Assembly (NCBI GenBank): GCA_027886175.1
Contig: JAJNNQ010000026.1
Span: 17,417,501-17,481,500 of the forward strand
DNA: 64,000 bases
Origin: Phylloscopus collybita
Lineage: Eukaryota > Chordata > Aves > Passeriformes > Phylloscopidae
Reading direction: 5' to 3'
Positions 36,991-48,389 of this stretch are shown here, one piece after another. Below the pieces are notes generated by a model. It saw only the letters and a list, made by a program, of their open reading frames with translations. It did no database searches and was not told the origin of the DNA. Positions within the stretch are counted from its first letter, which is position 1, and the number at the start of each line of letters is the position of its first letter. Both the position numbers and the translations under genes were made by a program.

Positions 36991-37009
36991 TGTGGTAAAT
37001 GCAACCACA
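36991..37009. promoter_or_regulatory. Inverted pair of RUNX-type sites
   Basis: TGTGGT at 36,991-36,996 and its reverse complement ACCACA at 37,004-37,009 are separated by 7 bp. RUNX factors recognise TGTGGT. The palindromic arrangement inside a candidate enhancer is suggestive; binding is not shown. Confidence 0.35.
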
Positions 37010-37199
37010 CGGCAAAATTTGGGGATCTTTCTGCTTGCGCTGTTATTTCTCACGTACAATAATATCCACTACATGATGAAGACCCGACTCATAAACAGTA
37101 GCTTAGGTCACTGCCTTATTTATTTCCCTGAGCACTCTGGCCAAGGAACTAACAGCCTGGTAATATATCTGACATTTGTATCAGGATAGTAGGATCTAT

Positions 37200-38445
37200 G
37201 CCCCTGCACAGGAACACGGGGCTCATCTGTTGACCCAAGCTATTAGCAAGGGTAGGAATCTGCATCAGAACACCCAAAAAGTTTTGCTGACTCAATTCTG
37301 CACAGCCTGTTAATCCTGAATATGAAAAGCCTGTGTCAACTTCTACGCAGGTGGACAGAAAGAGTGAGAGGCCACCTGAGGAAATCTATGAGAACAGGTA
37401 GCTTGGAGAAAAAGGAGGTGTGCAGTGTCACCAGTTGAGCATGATAGGAACTGAGTGAGCACATATAATCCAAGAAGTCTGCTTCTATGTATTGTTTGGT
37501 GTGCTTCCAAAATCACAATTAGAGTGGTTCAGTTTTTAAAAACTAAATGTTTTCTCCTCAGACTACCTTTTTAGAAAAGAAGAAAATGCCACAGCAAATT
37601 GATTTTCAGTGAAAGTGATTTTTTGAAGGTTTTTTACTTCCCTACTGAACAAATCAGTTTCTGTGCAAAATCCAAAAAGCTAAAGTGAGATAGGGTAGGA
37701 CAAGAAAAGTTGAGACCCACAGTAATTACCAGGCTTTTAAAATTTGTTTGTTAAAAGTTAAAAACAAAAATTACTTTCACCCTTTCTGTTTTAAGGAGAG
37801 TTTAACAGAAAGACATCACCAGGCTCACAGTGTGGGAGAGAGGAGCGTTTTTCAAAAAAGGCACCTTTGCAGCATGGACTAGGTAACCAGTACATTAAGA
37901 CCAGGGATTAGAGCACAAGGTAGGCACATCACTGGGTGTAGAACCTGACAGTGCACAGCACTGGGGAGTAATTTGGGAGCAAAGGTTCCAAGAGCCTGAC
38001 AAAGAAAGAAAAGCTTGAGCTCAGAATAGCCAAGGCACCGGTAGCAAAATCATTCTGAAACTTTGTGACACACTCACACCATGAGCAAGGTTAGTCCTGT
38101 AGTCTCCCTGAATTCCCTATGGACTTTCACCACAGAGCAGATGGAGTAAATGCTTCTTAAGGTTAATACCTGAAATCAAGCTGCAGGACAATATTTGGAA
38201 ACTTCAAGTCTTATTTCAAATCTTATAATGTATAGGTCGCTGCAATAGCACTGGCTATTGTTCCTGCAGGTATTCAGAAAGAAAACTTGTTCCAATGATT
38301 CTAGAAAATAAAGTAAAGTTTGGTCTGATTTTAGAAGAATGTCCGTACTCATGCATAAAAGATATAAGGTTTTAAGCTTTTTTATTTCTTTTTAACCACT
38401 TTGTTATCAACTTTTTCCATCTAAAATTTTTGCTTTGCAATTTTG
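37200..38445. other. Non-coding DNA, no recognised feature
   Basis: No transposon, RNA gene or exon-like feature was recognised between the candidate element and the LTR relic. Confidence 0.6.
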
Positions 38446-38448
38446 AAC

Positions 38449-38860
38449 TGCTGAATTAGGCCTGACTTGGAAGGAGTTAATTTTCATCAGAGGAACCCTT
38501 ATGGTGCTGTGTCCTGGATTTGTAACTAAAGCAGTGTCAATGGCATGCTCCAAAGGGATACTTTATACCATAAAATGTCATGTTCAGCTATAAAAAGTGA
38601 GTGGAGGGACAGTCTGGAGAGATAACAACTGCACAGTGCCTGGCTGGACATCAGTGTATTTGTGGGTGGTGGCAAGTGATTGTTTTTGCATAATTTTTCA
38701 ATGATTTTTTTTCTTCTTTCTTTGCTTATTAAAGCATATCAAGCCATGAATTTTTCGCTTTTGCTCATCTGTTCCTCTTCTCTGTTTTGCTAGGAGGGCT
38801 GGGAGGCTGAGACACCACACAGTTAATGCCTCTTTGGTGCTGCTGCATGATAGCTGCATA
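38449..38860 (+). mobile_element. Degraded solo LTR, ERVL-like, first copy
   Basis: The start (GGAGTTAATTTTCATCAGAG at about 38,472, then GGTGCTGTGTCCTGGATTTG) and a promoter-like ATGTCATGTTCAGCTATAAAAAG stretch (TATA box at 38,590-38,598) correspond in order to avian ERVL-type LTRs related to the copy at 54.4 kb. It continues through TTGCTTATTAAAG (polyadenylation signal ATTAAA, about 38,728) to a segment like the usual CATGAATTTTTCGCTTTTGC region. The middle U3 part is shorter than in the 54.4 kb copy, so there is an internal deletion or a different subfamily. The 3' end is blurred: no clean terminal CA or target-site duplication is visible, and the end may lie anywhere from 38,815 to 38,860. 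No viral genes flank it. Confidence 0.72.
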
Positions 38861-38864
38861 TCTG

Positions 38865-41800
38865 CCCTACCCCTCTTCCTTCTAATCTGGTTTTGAGGAT
38901 TCCCTAAACACTCCAGGTCCAACTGGGGGTCGAAGAAAGACCAGCAACTTCATCAGTTTCTTGGTGATATCTTTAATTTTTATACTCCAGTCATGTTACT
39001 TTCAAATAAAAGGACATGAGAACTGTTGTAATTTTTGATGATTTTATTCTTTTTGCTCTGTCATGACAATGGACTCAGAGACCTGCAGGAGACAGCATGA
39101 AAGACATGAAAGAGTTACTGAACCCTTCGTTCAAGACATGCTGTCAACGTTTTCTCGTTTTCCCTTTTTCTCTGGCCTGACATCAATAAAAGGATGGAAA
39201 TTGAAAAGACTCCTAACTTATGAGTCCACATGAAAATCTTCCTGTACAAGAACTGTAAAAATAAGATTAAATGCTCCAGGCCTATCTTTTTCAGGAAAGG
39301 AAAGTGTTTGGGCAGTAGCTGTTCAGACCACCCTGAATCCCTGCATAAGTAAGGTCCATGGTATCACAGAGAAAAAAGAATATTCCAGCTCTACTCTTTT
39401 GTGAGAAAGGAGAGAGAAACACAGAGACTGAGAACTGAGAGCAAATATTTTTTTTGGCTTTCATGCCTGTTGATTTCTGAAGAAATATTTTGACTGTGGA
39501 TTGTAATTTTGTTGCTGTTATCTGCCTACTTAAAATTACAACTTTTCTCAAACACTGCCTCTAGCCATTCTAGAACAAGAATTAAGAGCAAATATCTAAA
39601 GGGCATGAAGAGGTCGTGACTGTCCAACGGCCAGTAGCAAAATAATAGATACTCATTTTGGTCAAAAGATCACTTACCTCCACTTCATATCCAGAGGATG
39701 GAATCCAGAAACAATGTCTTTTGCTGAACAGATTTTTCTTTACTAAATTAAAAGTCATTTGTTGGCTCTTTTTTTTTTTCTTTCGTGGGTGGGGGCGGGG
39801 GGGTGGGGGACAGTTTTCCGCAATGATGATTATCCCTTTACCTCAAAAAACACTTCATTATTATTTCCGGTGCTGATAGCTCCTGCAGAGTCCAGTGATC
39901 AGCAATCACCATCTCCCCTGATTCTCAGATCTGCACACACACACAACTCGTGTCCCATTCAGTGTCTGTCTTGTAGTATTGGGAATGGTTTAGGCCTAGC
40001 TATGTCTTTATCAATACCCTATGTTTGCATGAACAGGAATAAATCTAATCTGAGTGGTGAACCCTACATTTAAATGTGGTAATTAATGAATACCGAATCA
40101 ACACTTTTTTGTTTTCTAAAATACAAATAAAACAGAGGGGAAGACAAAGAGAAGATTTAAAGCAGAGAAAAAAAATCAAAGAAAACAAACAAACAAATAA
40201 AAGAGAGAAGAGAAAATGAAAAAAAATCTACTTTTTCTGCTTTGAGAATAGCTTTCAAAAGCATGGGCAAGGTTTGAGTGACAGACACTTTTGTTAACAC
40301 AAGGTACCTACATGCACTGACCTTTCAAAGCAAATGCAAAGGTGTTTGTAATCTTTACATTCTGAGACCTTCCTAAGGATATGATTTGCAAAGTTGATAT
40401 TTACACACTTAAAAAACAATAAAAAGTGTTAGTGATTTTTAAAATAGAGATTCCACTAAAGAGTCAATACTGTTTCTAAAGCATACAATTTGTGCATATT
40501 TATATTAGCTGTGATAGAATTCGCTTATTTGATACATGGATAGAATGGGCAAAAATCACAGCAGTGTTTCTTGTGATGTTTCTAGTCTTATCTATTAAAT
40601 GGGTTATTTTCTCCACAGTACAGTTTTATCCTATTACCCATTGTCTATCAGTAAAAATATAAAGAAAAAAAGAAACAATATATGTAGTTTTACTAAGTAA
40701 AGTTAACAATGGGTTAGGTCCTTCTTCCTTTGCTAATAATATCAGGTAAAACCTCTTCCTTGGATTTTGCAAATATTTGTGGATGTAATTAACTTAAGCA
40801 TACAATAAGTCACTCCAAAGTCAGTGCTTAATCAGTCTGAGAGACTTACAAAGGAAATTAGCATTTATGAAATACATTATAAATAGCCTCATTTGCACAT
40901 AGGGATCCCTAGTAAAATATTTGGTTTTTACATTTTGTACACCCTAAGAAATGGAGAACTATTTTGGCTGTCTGTTCTTTTCATTAAATGTATTTCTTTT
41001 CAGGAAAAAAAAATCACTAATCTATCTGTTAGCTTATCATTTCACTTATCATACATTTTGTTAAACAGGAGCAAACCAGGCTGAAGGTATTTCCAAATAT
41101 ATTTATTAAAAAGTTTTACCCACTTTTTTAAAGTATTAATTGCTCTAAATAAACTGTTTTCTCTCCAAATTCATTTTATTGATGTATTGTTTAGGCCACA
41201 CAATTTCATTGCAAAAGAATTGTGAGCCAAAATATTAGACCCATATGCTTTTTGAAAACCTATACAAAATTAAAGTACACTGAATTTGTCAGCAGGCCAT
41301 TCAGCTTAAAATTCCAATTATTTCTAATATTTAATTAAATAAAAATCTGAAATGCTTGAATACTGACAGGTTTATAAATGTGTTTGTAATTGTGCAAATT
41401 CAGCAGTTATTGACAGAAAGAGTCTCAAGATATAACAGTCTTGAAAACATATCTCCATTATATACCCCCTCAAGATAAGGAAGACACTCTTTGGTTGTCT
41501 GGGAAGATTTTGGAATTTTCGACCTTATTTTCACTGTTGCTATCCAGCAAAATAACTATTTAGCCAGGAGACCTAACTAGATGAACCAATGGTGCCTTCT
41601 ACCTTTGAATTTACCAGTCCTTTTGCTGAATCACAATATAATCTCAAGCAGATGATTAAACATATTCTAGATATAAGCTAAATATTTTTCCCTGCTGGCT
41701 GAGGTCAGGAGGAACATTAGAACTACAGTCATAGTTTCCTGCTACTTTAATTCTATTCTGAACCAATCTAATTTCTGCTGGCCCATAGGGCACAAAATAA

Positions 41801-42985
41801 ATATTTTTAAGAAGTGCTAAACATTTTTTCAAAGACCAACATCTGACTTTATGTTTAGATTATAATTTTTGAAGATATTTCTGAAAAATAAAATTGATAT
41901 TCCTTTCCTTTCTTTCAAAATATTTTTTGATGAATCACAAATCAAAAATAATCTACCTTTTCATACATCTACTTCCCTCCAGTTTTAAATAAATATTCCC
42001 AATATATTAACACCAGAAACCACAATGTGACCACTTACACTTTTTATATATGATTGTTTTAGGAGAGGTTAAAGATTACATTCACTGCAGGACTGCCTTA
42101 CTTCCTTTATAGCTGCATGCCTCAGAGTTTTCATTGCTGTTATGGATTGATGAAAGGTTTTCCCAGTTACTCTTTTCCATCTTAGCATGGAGATTGGTGT
42201 CTATTGACAAAGTTTCATCAGACCTAAACATCTAATGAAAAGTTAGTTTGGGAATCTTAGGTAAAGAAATGGACTATTTGGCAACAAGATAATTTTAAGA
42301 GAAAGAGTGGGTCATTTTATTGCAACACAGCCAACAGCAATGTAGAAGTCCATTTACACCAGTCTTAATAGAGCAAATGACTGTTTTTGAAATTGGTGGC
42401 AGACAGATATAAACTGACCACTTAAGAATGAAAATATTCTCCTACGCTCTATGTAAGAATTTATTATTCCAAGTACCACTTTAACTATTTGGTTATTCCT
42501 AAAATATGAGACCAGTCTTGGGTTGGGGATTTGAAAGGAAGAGGTTGAAATACCCTTTGCTTGGAAGGTGATCACATTTATAAGCAAATTTAAAGGTATT
42601 TTATTTCACTGCAACTTATTAAAGAGCTCACACTGCCTGTGCAAGTAATTGATGATATATGAATTGTATGACAGTGCTGGGATGATTCTCTATAAACAGT
42701 GCTGACTCTTTGTTAATGTACTTACTAAACCACAGATCAAGACACATCTGCAAGAAGTTTTGAGAAAAAAAGCAACAAATATGTCTGATGAATGAAACAA
42801 AAATAAAATTATGTTGCAAAATAAAAGAGAACACAATAGTAACTCCAAAAAAGAAGTAGTTTGGGGCAATTTCCCTTTTGGTACTTTTGATGTGACAGCA
42901 TTCACATAATTACAGCAAAAACTTTCCTTTCCTTGAACCTGAATCTTAAGCATGGTAAGGACATCTCTTCTCATGCATTGCCCTT
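38865..42985. other. AT-rich non-coding DNA; one G-quadruplex-type run
   Basis: Besides the G-rich run at 39,787-39,809 (listed separately), there is A-rich sequence at 40,150-40,225. No transposon, exon or RNA gene was recognised. Open frames at 39,658-40,073 run over the T/G-rich stretch and are composition artefacts. Confidence 0.6.
39787..39809 (+). repeat. G-quadruplex-forming run
   Basis: Four or more G tracts of at least three (G3-T-G5-C-G7-T-G5) separated by single bases, directly after a T-rich run. This matches the standard intramolecular G-quadruplex pattern with 1-nt loops, which gives the most stable folds. Confidence 0.8.
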
Positions 42986-42991
42986 GACCTT

Positions 42992-43033
42992 GTGTTTTGG
43001 TTTTGGTGGTTTGTTTGTTTGTTTGTTTGTTTT

Positions 43034-43066
<33 letters not shown>

Positions 43067-43182
43067 TTTTTTTTTTTTTTTTTTTTTTGGTTTTTTTTTT
43101 TTTGGTTTTTTTTTTTTTTGTTTTGTTTTTTGGTCTTGGTTTTTGGGTTTTGGTTTTTGGTTTTTGGTTTGTTTTTGTTTTT
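42992..43182 (+). repeat. T/G-only low-complexity tract (~190 bp)
   Basis: The + strand is built almost solely of T and G: (TTTG)n, (TTTTG)n, long T runs and TTTTTGGG-like units, with a single C near 43,134. The complement is A/C-rich like the tract at 8,618-8,728. Open frames in several phases cross it (Phe/Leu/Trp-rich on +, Lys/Asn/Gln-rich on -); these are artefacts. Confidence 0.92.
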
Positions 43183-43189
43183 GTCATCC

Positions 43190-46100
43190 CCCCCACTCCG
43201 AAATTTCTTGCTCATGTAAAAAGGCTGACTTGAGACTATACTGGCCAAAGAAGGTAGAAATTAATTTTTATGTGCCTTTCCTGTAATTCTTGCTATCAAG
43301 ATAAATCACTATACTATCCTAGTGCACAGTTTGAAAAGAAAAAATTGCTAAATTTGAAATGTACAAATCTCATGAAGCAAAAGAAGCAGAACTAATATGT
43401 CATTTATTTAGATTCAGTTATGATCTTCATGTGAGAGCGAGACATAAAAAAATAGCCTTGGCAGAAGTTATGGATGCACCTGTAACACCTACATTCAAGA
43501 AGTGAGTACTTCAACAAAGAGGGAAATATATCAATTTTGTTGATAAATTAAGAAAGCAATCCACATCAAACAGCAGACATTCACCTTGTATTTTCTCTAC
43601 AGATTTTATTTGCAGTATAGATATGGCTAAAATATTACTACTGAGTGTTGGCCAAGCAATTTGTGAGCCTATAAACTTTGATTGATGGATGTTGGGTAGA
43701 ACAGACCAAAATATCTTGTACCTGAAGATGATGTACTGAGTGACTCATGATAGTTTACGATGATGTTTAAAATCTTAATAGTACTGCTTGTTTCTGTGCA
43801 AGAACTGATTTTATTACTTGGACCAAAGGCTACTGACATTTTGGTTCCATAAAGCATAAATATATCCATCAGAACAGTTTTATATTCAGAATACGAAAAG
43901 CAACAGTTAGGACTGTGCCCAAACACTGTTGAACTGAAGCAAAATAACTTTTTTCTCATGAGAACACCATGGGATCATGGCAACATGGAGAAATGGGAAT
44001 AAGTTATCAAAGTCTGCTGAGCCTTCAGTGGCAGGACTACATCGTGTAGTCTGTTAATATGTTTTACTCACACTCAAAAAGCATGGTGTGCCTTGATTTA
44101 CTGTGGGCCATATTTCATTTGAGTTCTGATCAAAGACTTAGGGTTTAGGAAACTGATGTTTATAAAGAGGAACTCCTCAAGAGCAGCAGCCTGTACTATG
44201 GCCAAGCAGAATTAAATTATTTTAAACAGCATTTTGATTTGATCCGCATTGTTGAAGGGGCCAGTAGCTTGAATCAGCTCCCCGCAGGAAGAGTCTGATA
44301 GATTTTCCCAAGCAGTCTACAAAAATCCTTTCATTGATGGTCATCTGTTTTCAAGTTTATATTGAAATTGCAACTCCTTGTAGCTGGACATACTACTAAG
44401 GCCTCATGAAGGTCAGTTACTTAGCTGAGTGGGTAAGTCCAAACTGCCAAAATTTCAAGCAGTGAATCCTCTTTAAATTTAGTTTTCATGTCAAAAATTT
44501 TTCTCAATTCACATGTGTTTCGACAATAACATTGCCTATTGTAGGGATAGAAACAAAGCACTTCTTTTGAAAATTGTGAAAAGAATTTAATTATTGTAAA
44601 CAGCAACTGATGCCTCCCCAAAACTAAGGGACTTAAAAGTCTTTTCAAAGGCAAGAGATTTAAAATATTTGGATAATTTTCCCACATACCTTTTTTTTTT
44701 TTTTTTTTGTTTTGTTTTGTTTTGTTTTGTTTTGTTTTGTTTTTCAACTTCCTCTTTTTAAAAATCATCATGTGTAAAAATGAGGGAACAAAAGCTCTCT
44801 CTCTAAAATAAGTAAACTGGTGAATTGAATATGTTCCTTAAATGATACAACAAGGTGATGGACACCGGACTGCATGCTATAGAGTGCTGGCATTTTAAGT
44901 AGCTTCATACTGAGAAGTCAGTAACCAAATCTTAAAATCTGCTTCTGTGTGGGGGCAGAGATGAATAGAGGAAGCAGATAGTTTTTCTAACCAGAGAGTA
45001 AATGCCTTGTCTATCATTTCTCATGGCAACTCAAAATGCTTCTAAACAAAATAAAGCTAACAGGATTTTTTAGTCTTTGGAGTCACATGCTTATAGATTT
45101 TTTTGTGGTTCAGTTGCTTTGTGTCCCTTCCCCCCACTAAAAGAGATGCTTGTGTGTAAAATTACCACAGACTTTTTGTGAATACAAAGAACCTCAGCCT
45201 TCGAAGTGCAAGATGCCCTCAAAATGAGTGATCCACTATGGTCATGGATAGCAAGAAGTGCTTTAAATCTCTTCTAAGAAGAAAAAAAAGTATTGCAGAA
45301 TTTCTTCAGGTCTTGAGATGAAGTATATTTCCTCCCACCTGATTCCTCCTCTCCCCAGATTAAGAAATCTTTAATGTTTCCTTCACTGACAGGAGCATCA
45401 CAGGCAAAACACTCTATGTATATCCATCTGTATTTCCAAAAAGAAAAATATCACTACATTTCCTTTAAGATTCTGTTAGAAGTTGTACAGAGATCAATTT
45501 TGAGACCTGTAGCAGTCCATGATACTAAAATTGTATGCTGTGCTTTGAAAATGTACTCCTTCAGTTTTTGAAAATCTGTTTTCATGCAGATACAATTCTT
45601 TCCCGAGAAAGAAAGCCACGTTGCTTTCTCTCACTGAAATATCTCCAGCATACCAAGGTGCCACAGCAGTCATGAATAGTAATGTTGACAGATATGTGGA
45701 CAGATTATATATAAACATATACATCCGTAACTGTGTGAACAGTGAAGGCTGTGATTTAGTTTTCAATTCCACTAGCAGTGTCCCATCATTCCCATGAGAA
45801 CCACTGATCACTCAGAGCTACATTTTGGGGTGATTGGTCCATTTTTGCAACATCTTGCTATTTTAGAAGTGCCAAGAGCATCCCACTTTGTATAACATGC
45901 CTGCAGTTCCAGCTGCATTCTGCTTGTAATGCTGGCCAAAGCTTGCTTGTTTTGATATCACTTGTGCTCAGTGGGCAGTCTAATCAGCCTGGTTGATGGC
46001 TCCCCTGATTCACATTGCTCCCACTGTGCTCAAGGTTGCAGTATATTAGTCTCAACACAAATATGAACTTAAAAGTATACACAAAGTATTTATTTAGATA

Positions 46101-48085
46101 GCACATGCAGAATTCACATACTCCCAACAATAACTATATGACTGTTATGTGAAATATTTAAACACCAAAAATGATAGCTATGATACGCAGAGACTCAGTG
46201 ATGAACCTATTCTTTATTGTTACAATACATGAGAATTATTAGTATAAAATGAAGGTGGAAATATTTTATAAACTATGTTGGTGAGTACATTTATCACACT
46301 GAGTTATTGAAATGAAAAGTGTTCCCTCCTTTTTAAAATTCTAGTTTAAATAGTCACAGTTCTAACTATTTAGTCCACGAAACATCCATTTTAAAATTGC
46401 TTCCAAGTTCCTGATCTTTTGAAATTCGTGCTTTCTGGAGTTATTCAGTGTCCATTTGCTTTCCATAAATAGAAAAGTGGGGAGGTTAGGTGAGACATAT
46501 TATTCTGAGATATAGTGTCGTGATGCAAAGTGACAATCAGCAGGACATGTCACTGAAAAATTTTCTACCTTGCAAGATCAGGCAACACTAATACTTCAAA
46601 AATCTATAATATGAACCTTTCACAAATCAGAATTGTCTGCAATATGAGCCTAGAAAATTTTTTGATTGAAATTTCCTTATAAACAGCCTAGTCAATACTA
46701 ATAAATGGAATGTAATCTGCCACATACAGTCACAACATTACCATGTGTTTTACTCTATCCCTTTTACAGTAGTCACGTACTATGTGATTTACTGAGCATA
46801 AAAAGGGTATTTTGACTTCCTTCTAATTAACCTGCTCCACCTCATGGCTGCTGTCAATGTCACACTGTAATTTTTGCAGGTATCTCTCAGCCCAAATACA
46901 TTGTTGTGGCAGCTGAAGTGTGCAGGGCTTGTTCTCAAAACAGTTTCTACCATGTGCACCTCTGAAGAACTGGGCTGTGATCTCTAATCGAATTCCTTTT
47001 CTGGAATATCATTGGGACATTTTCTAGGGACTGAATGAATTCAGTTCTTCCTGGCCCCAGAGCATAAAAAAACCCCATAGCAATGTATTTAGGAACAGGA
47101 CCTCTATTTTTGGTGAAAATGCTTTTGTTACTGCAAACTGAAAGGAAATAGAGAAGGAAAAATAGAGAAGGAAGTACAGACAAATGATAAAAATGAAATA
47201 TTACTTTGAAGGAAAGTTTGTTGATAGTTTTCAAATGGAATATCTGGAAAAGCTGTTCTACTGCACTTTTATCTACAATAGATATTAACTGCATGCATAA
47301 AATCTGTATTAAAATGGTGTTAAATTAGCAGGAATTGGGAAGCAAGCAGTTTAAAATGACATGCTGCATTTTATGTGCACAACAACAAATGCCTTAGTTA
47401 TATACCAACTGATTATCTTTTACATAAAGTCTTACATTTGCTCTCCTCCCCATTCATTCTTTTGTTTCTGTGCCTTTTCCCCCTTAACCAAATAATTCCT
47501 CCCCAGCAGATTTCTGTAGGAATTGAGAGCTCCAACTTGCATTGAATTAAAAGTAGGAGTCTTTTTTATACATTAAACAATATATAAAAAAAATGAAACT
47601 ACATCCAAAACATAGACATTGTCTGCACGCAATAAGGATTCCCTCATTACCGGGATGAAATCATCTGTATCTGATCTAGATAAATTCCAATATCCCTATG
47701 ATAAATTCCTTCTCCCCTAGAAAAGAATACAAAAGACTTGATCTTTCTATTGGCATTTATCTTCTCTGATGTAGAGGGATAAGTCAAGTGCAATAGTCAC
47801 CAGTGACTTATTATTTCTCTCCTCACAGGTGAAGATGAATGTCATAAGGGAGATAAGCCATCGTGTGCATATATTATATATAACACTGTATATGAATAAG
47901 GAGATATTAAACACACTGTGAATATTTTCTTTTCCCATTTTGTATTTTTTTTTACTCATCCTAGACTATGGCTAAATAAAATTAGAAGATGCTGTAAGTT
48001 CCTCTTGAAATGAAAAGCTCCAAAGGATTCAATATTTCCTTCAGCACGACAGCCTGTCATCAGTGAAAAAGACATAGCCTTTGTT
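43190..48085. other. AT-rich non-coding DNA, no confident feature
   Basis: Apart from the (TTTTG)n microsatellite at 44.7 kb, no repeats were recognised. Open frames at 43,669-43,959, 45,494-45,811 and 46,947-47,294 (minus strand) have no domain. The stretch 45,830-46,040 is somewhat less AT-rich with no recognised content. Confidence 0.6.
44691..44744 (+). repeat. T18 followed by (GTTTT)7
   Basis: Eighteen T residues, then seven units of GTTTT. On the minus strand this is (AAAAC)n ending in poly(A), a pattern often seeded by old retroposon tails, but no retroposon body is visible upstream on that strand. Confidence 0.95.
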
Positions 48086-48109
48086 TCTGTTTGACTGAGA
48101 AATGTTTGA

Positions 48110-48383
48110 CAGAGGCACTAGACTGGGACCACAGGCAATGGGCAGAAACTGATATACAGGAGGTTCCACCCAAACATGTGGAAGAATTTCTTTGCTGTGC
48201 AGCACTGCACTGGAACACATTGGCCAGAGAGGGTGTGGAGCCTCCTTCACTGAGGATATTAAAGAACCTTACGGGCACAATCCTGTGTCATGTGCTCTAG
48301 AATGATTCTGCCTCAGCAGAGAGGTTTAACCAGATGACCCACTGTGGTTCCTTCCAGCCTGGCTCATTCTATGACTCTGTGAA
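48110..48383 (+). mobile_element. CR1 LINE fragment, copy 3 (3' UTR)
   Basis: A short 3'-terminal CR1 piece. ACAGGCAATGGGCAGAAACT, AGGAGGTTCCACCCAAACAT, AGAATTTCTTTGCTGTGCAG and CACTGGAACACATTGGCCAG follow the usual order of the CR1 3' UTR, leading to CTTCCAGCCTGGCTCATTCT and the tail ATTCTATGACTCTGTGA (48,366-48,382). No coding part is left. The tail unit differs slightly from that of copy 1, in line with independent insertion. Confidence 0.9.
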
Positions 48384-48389
48384 ATTTAT

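Larger units (their letters stand above)
36590..37195. other. Candidate conserved element with an internally duplicated module
   Basis: A module of roughly 130-150 bp occurs twice in direct orientation at an offset of 300 bp. ACATGATTGA (36,771) matches ACATGATGAA (37,071). TGACTCATAAATAAGAGCT (36,785) matches CGACTCATAAACAGTAGCT (37,085). CCACTGTCTTGTTTAATCCC (36,819) matches TCACTGCCTTATTTATTTCC (about 37,108). Weaker similarity extends upstream (TTGCTTGTGCCTTTATTA against CTGCTTGCGCTGTTATTT). The first copy holds an exact AP-1 site (TGACTCA, 36,785-36,791), changed to CGACTCA in the second. Between them lies the dyad TGTGGT-N7-ACCACA (36,991-37,009), two RUNX-type sites facing each other. 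The block looks regulatory; the duplication may descend from an old pair of repeats. Confidence 0.5.

Noticed and set aside
42690..43286. Several long open frames on both strands (up to 168 codons), Phe/Leu/Trp-rich or Lys/Asn/Gln-rich
   Set aside because: They are translations of the T/G-only low-complexity tract; no stop codons can arise easily in that alphabet on some frames.
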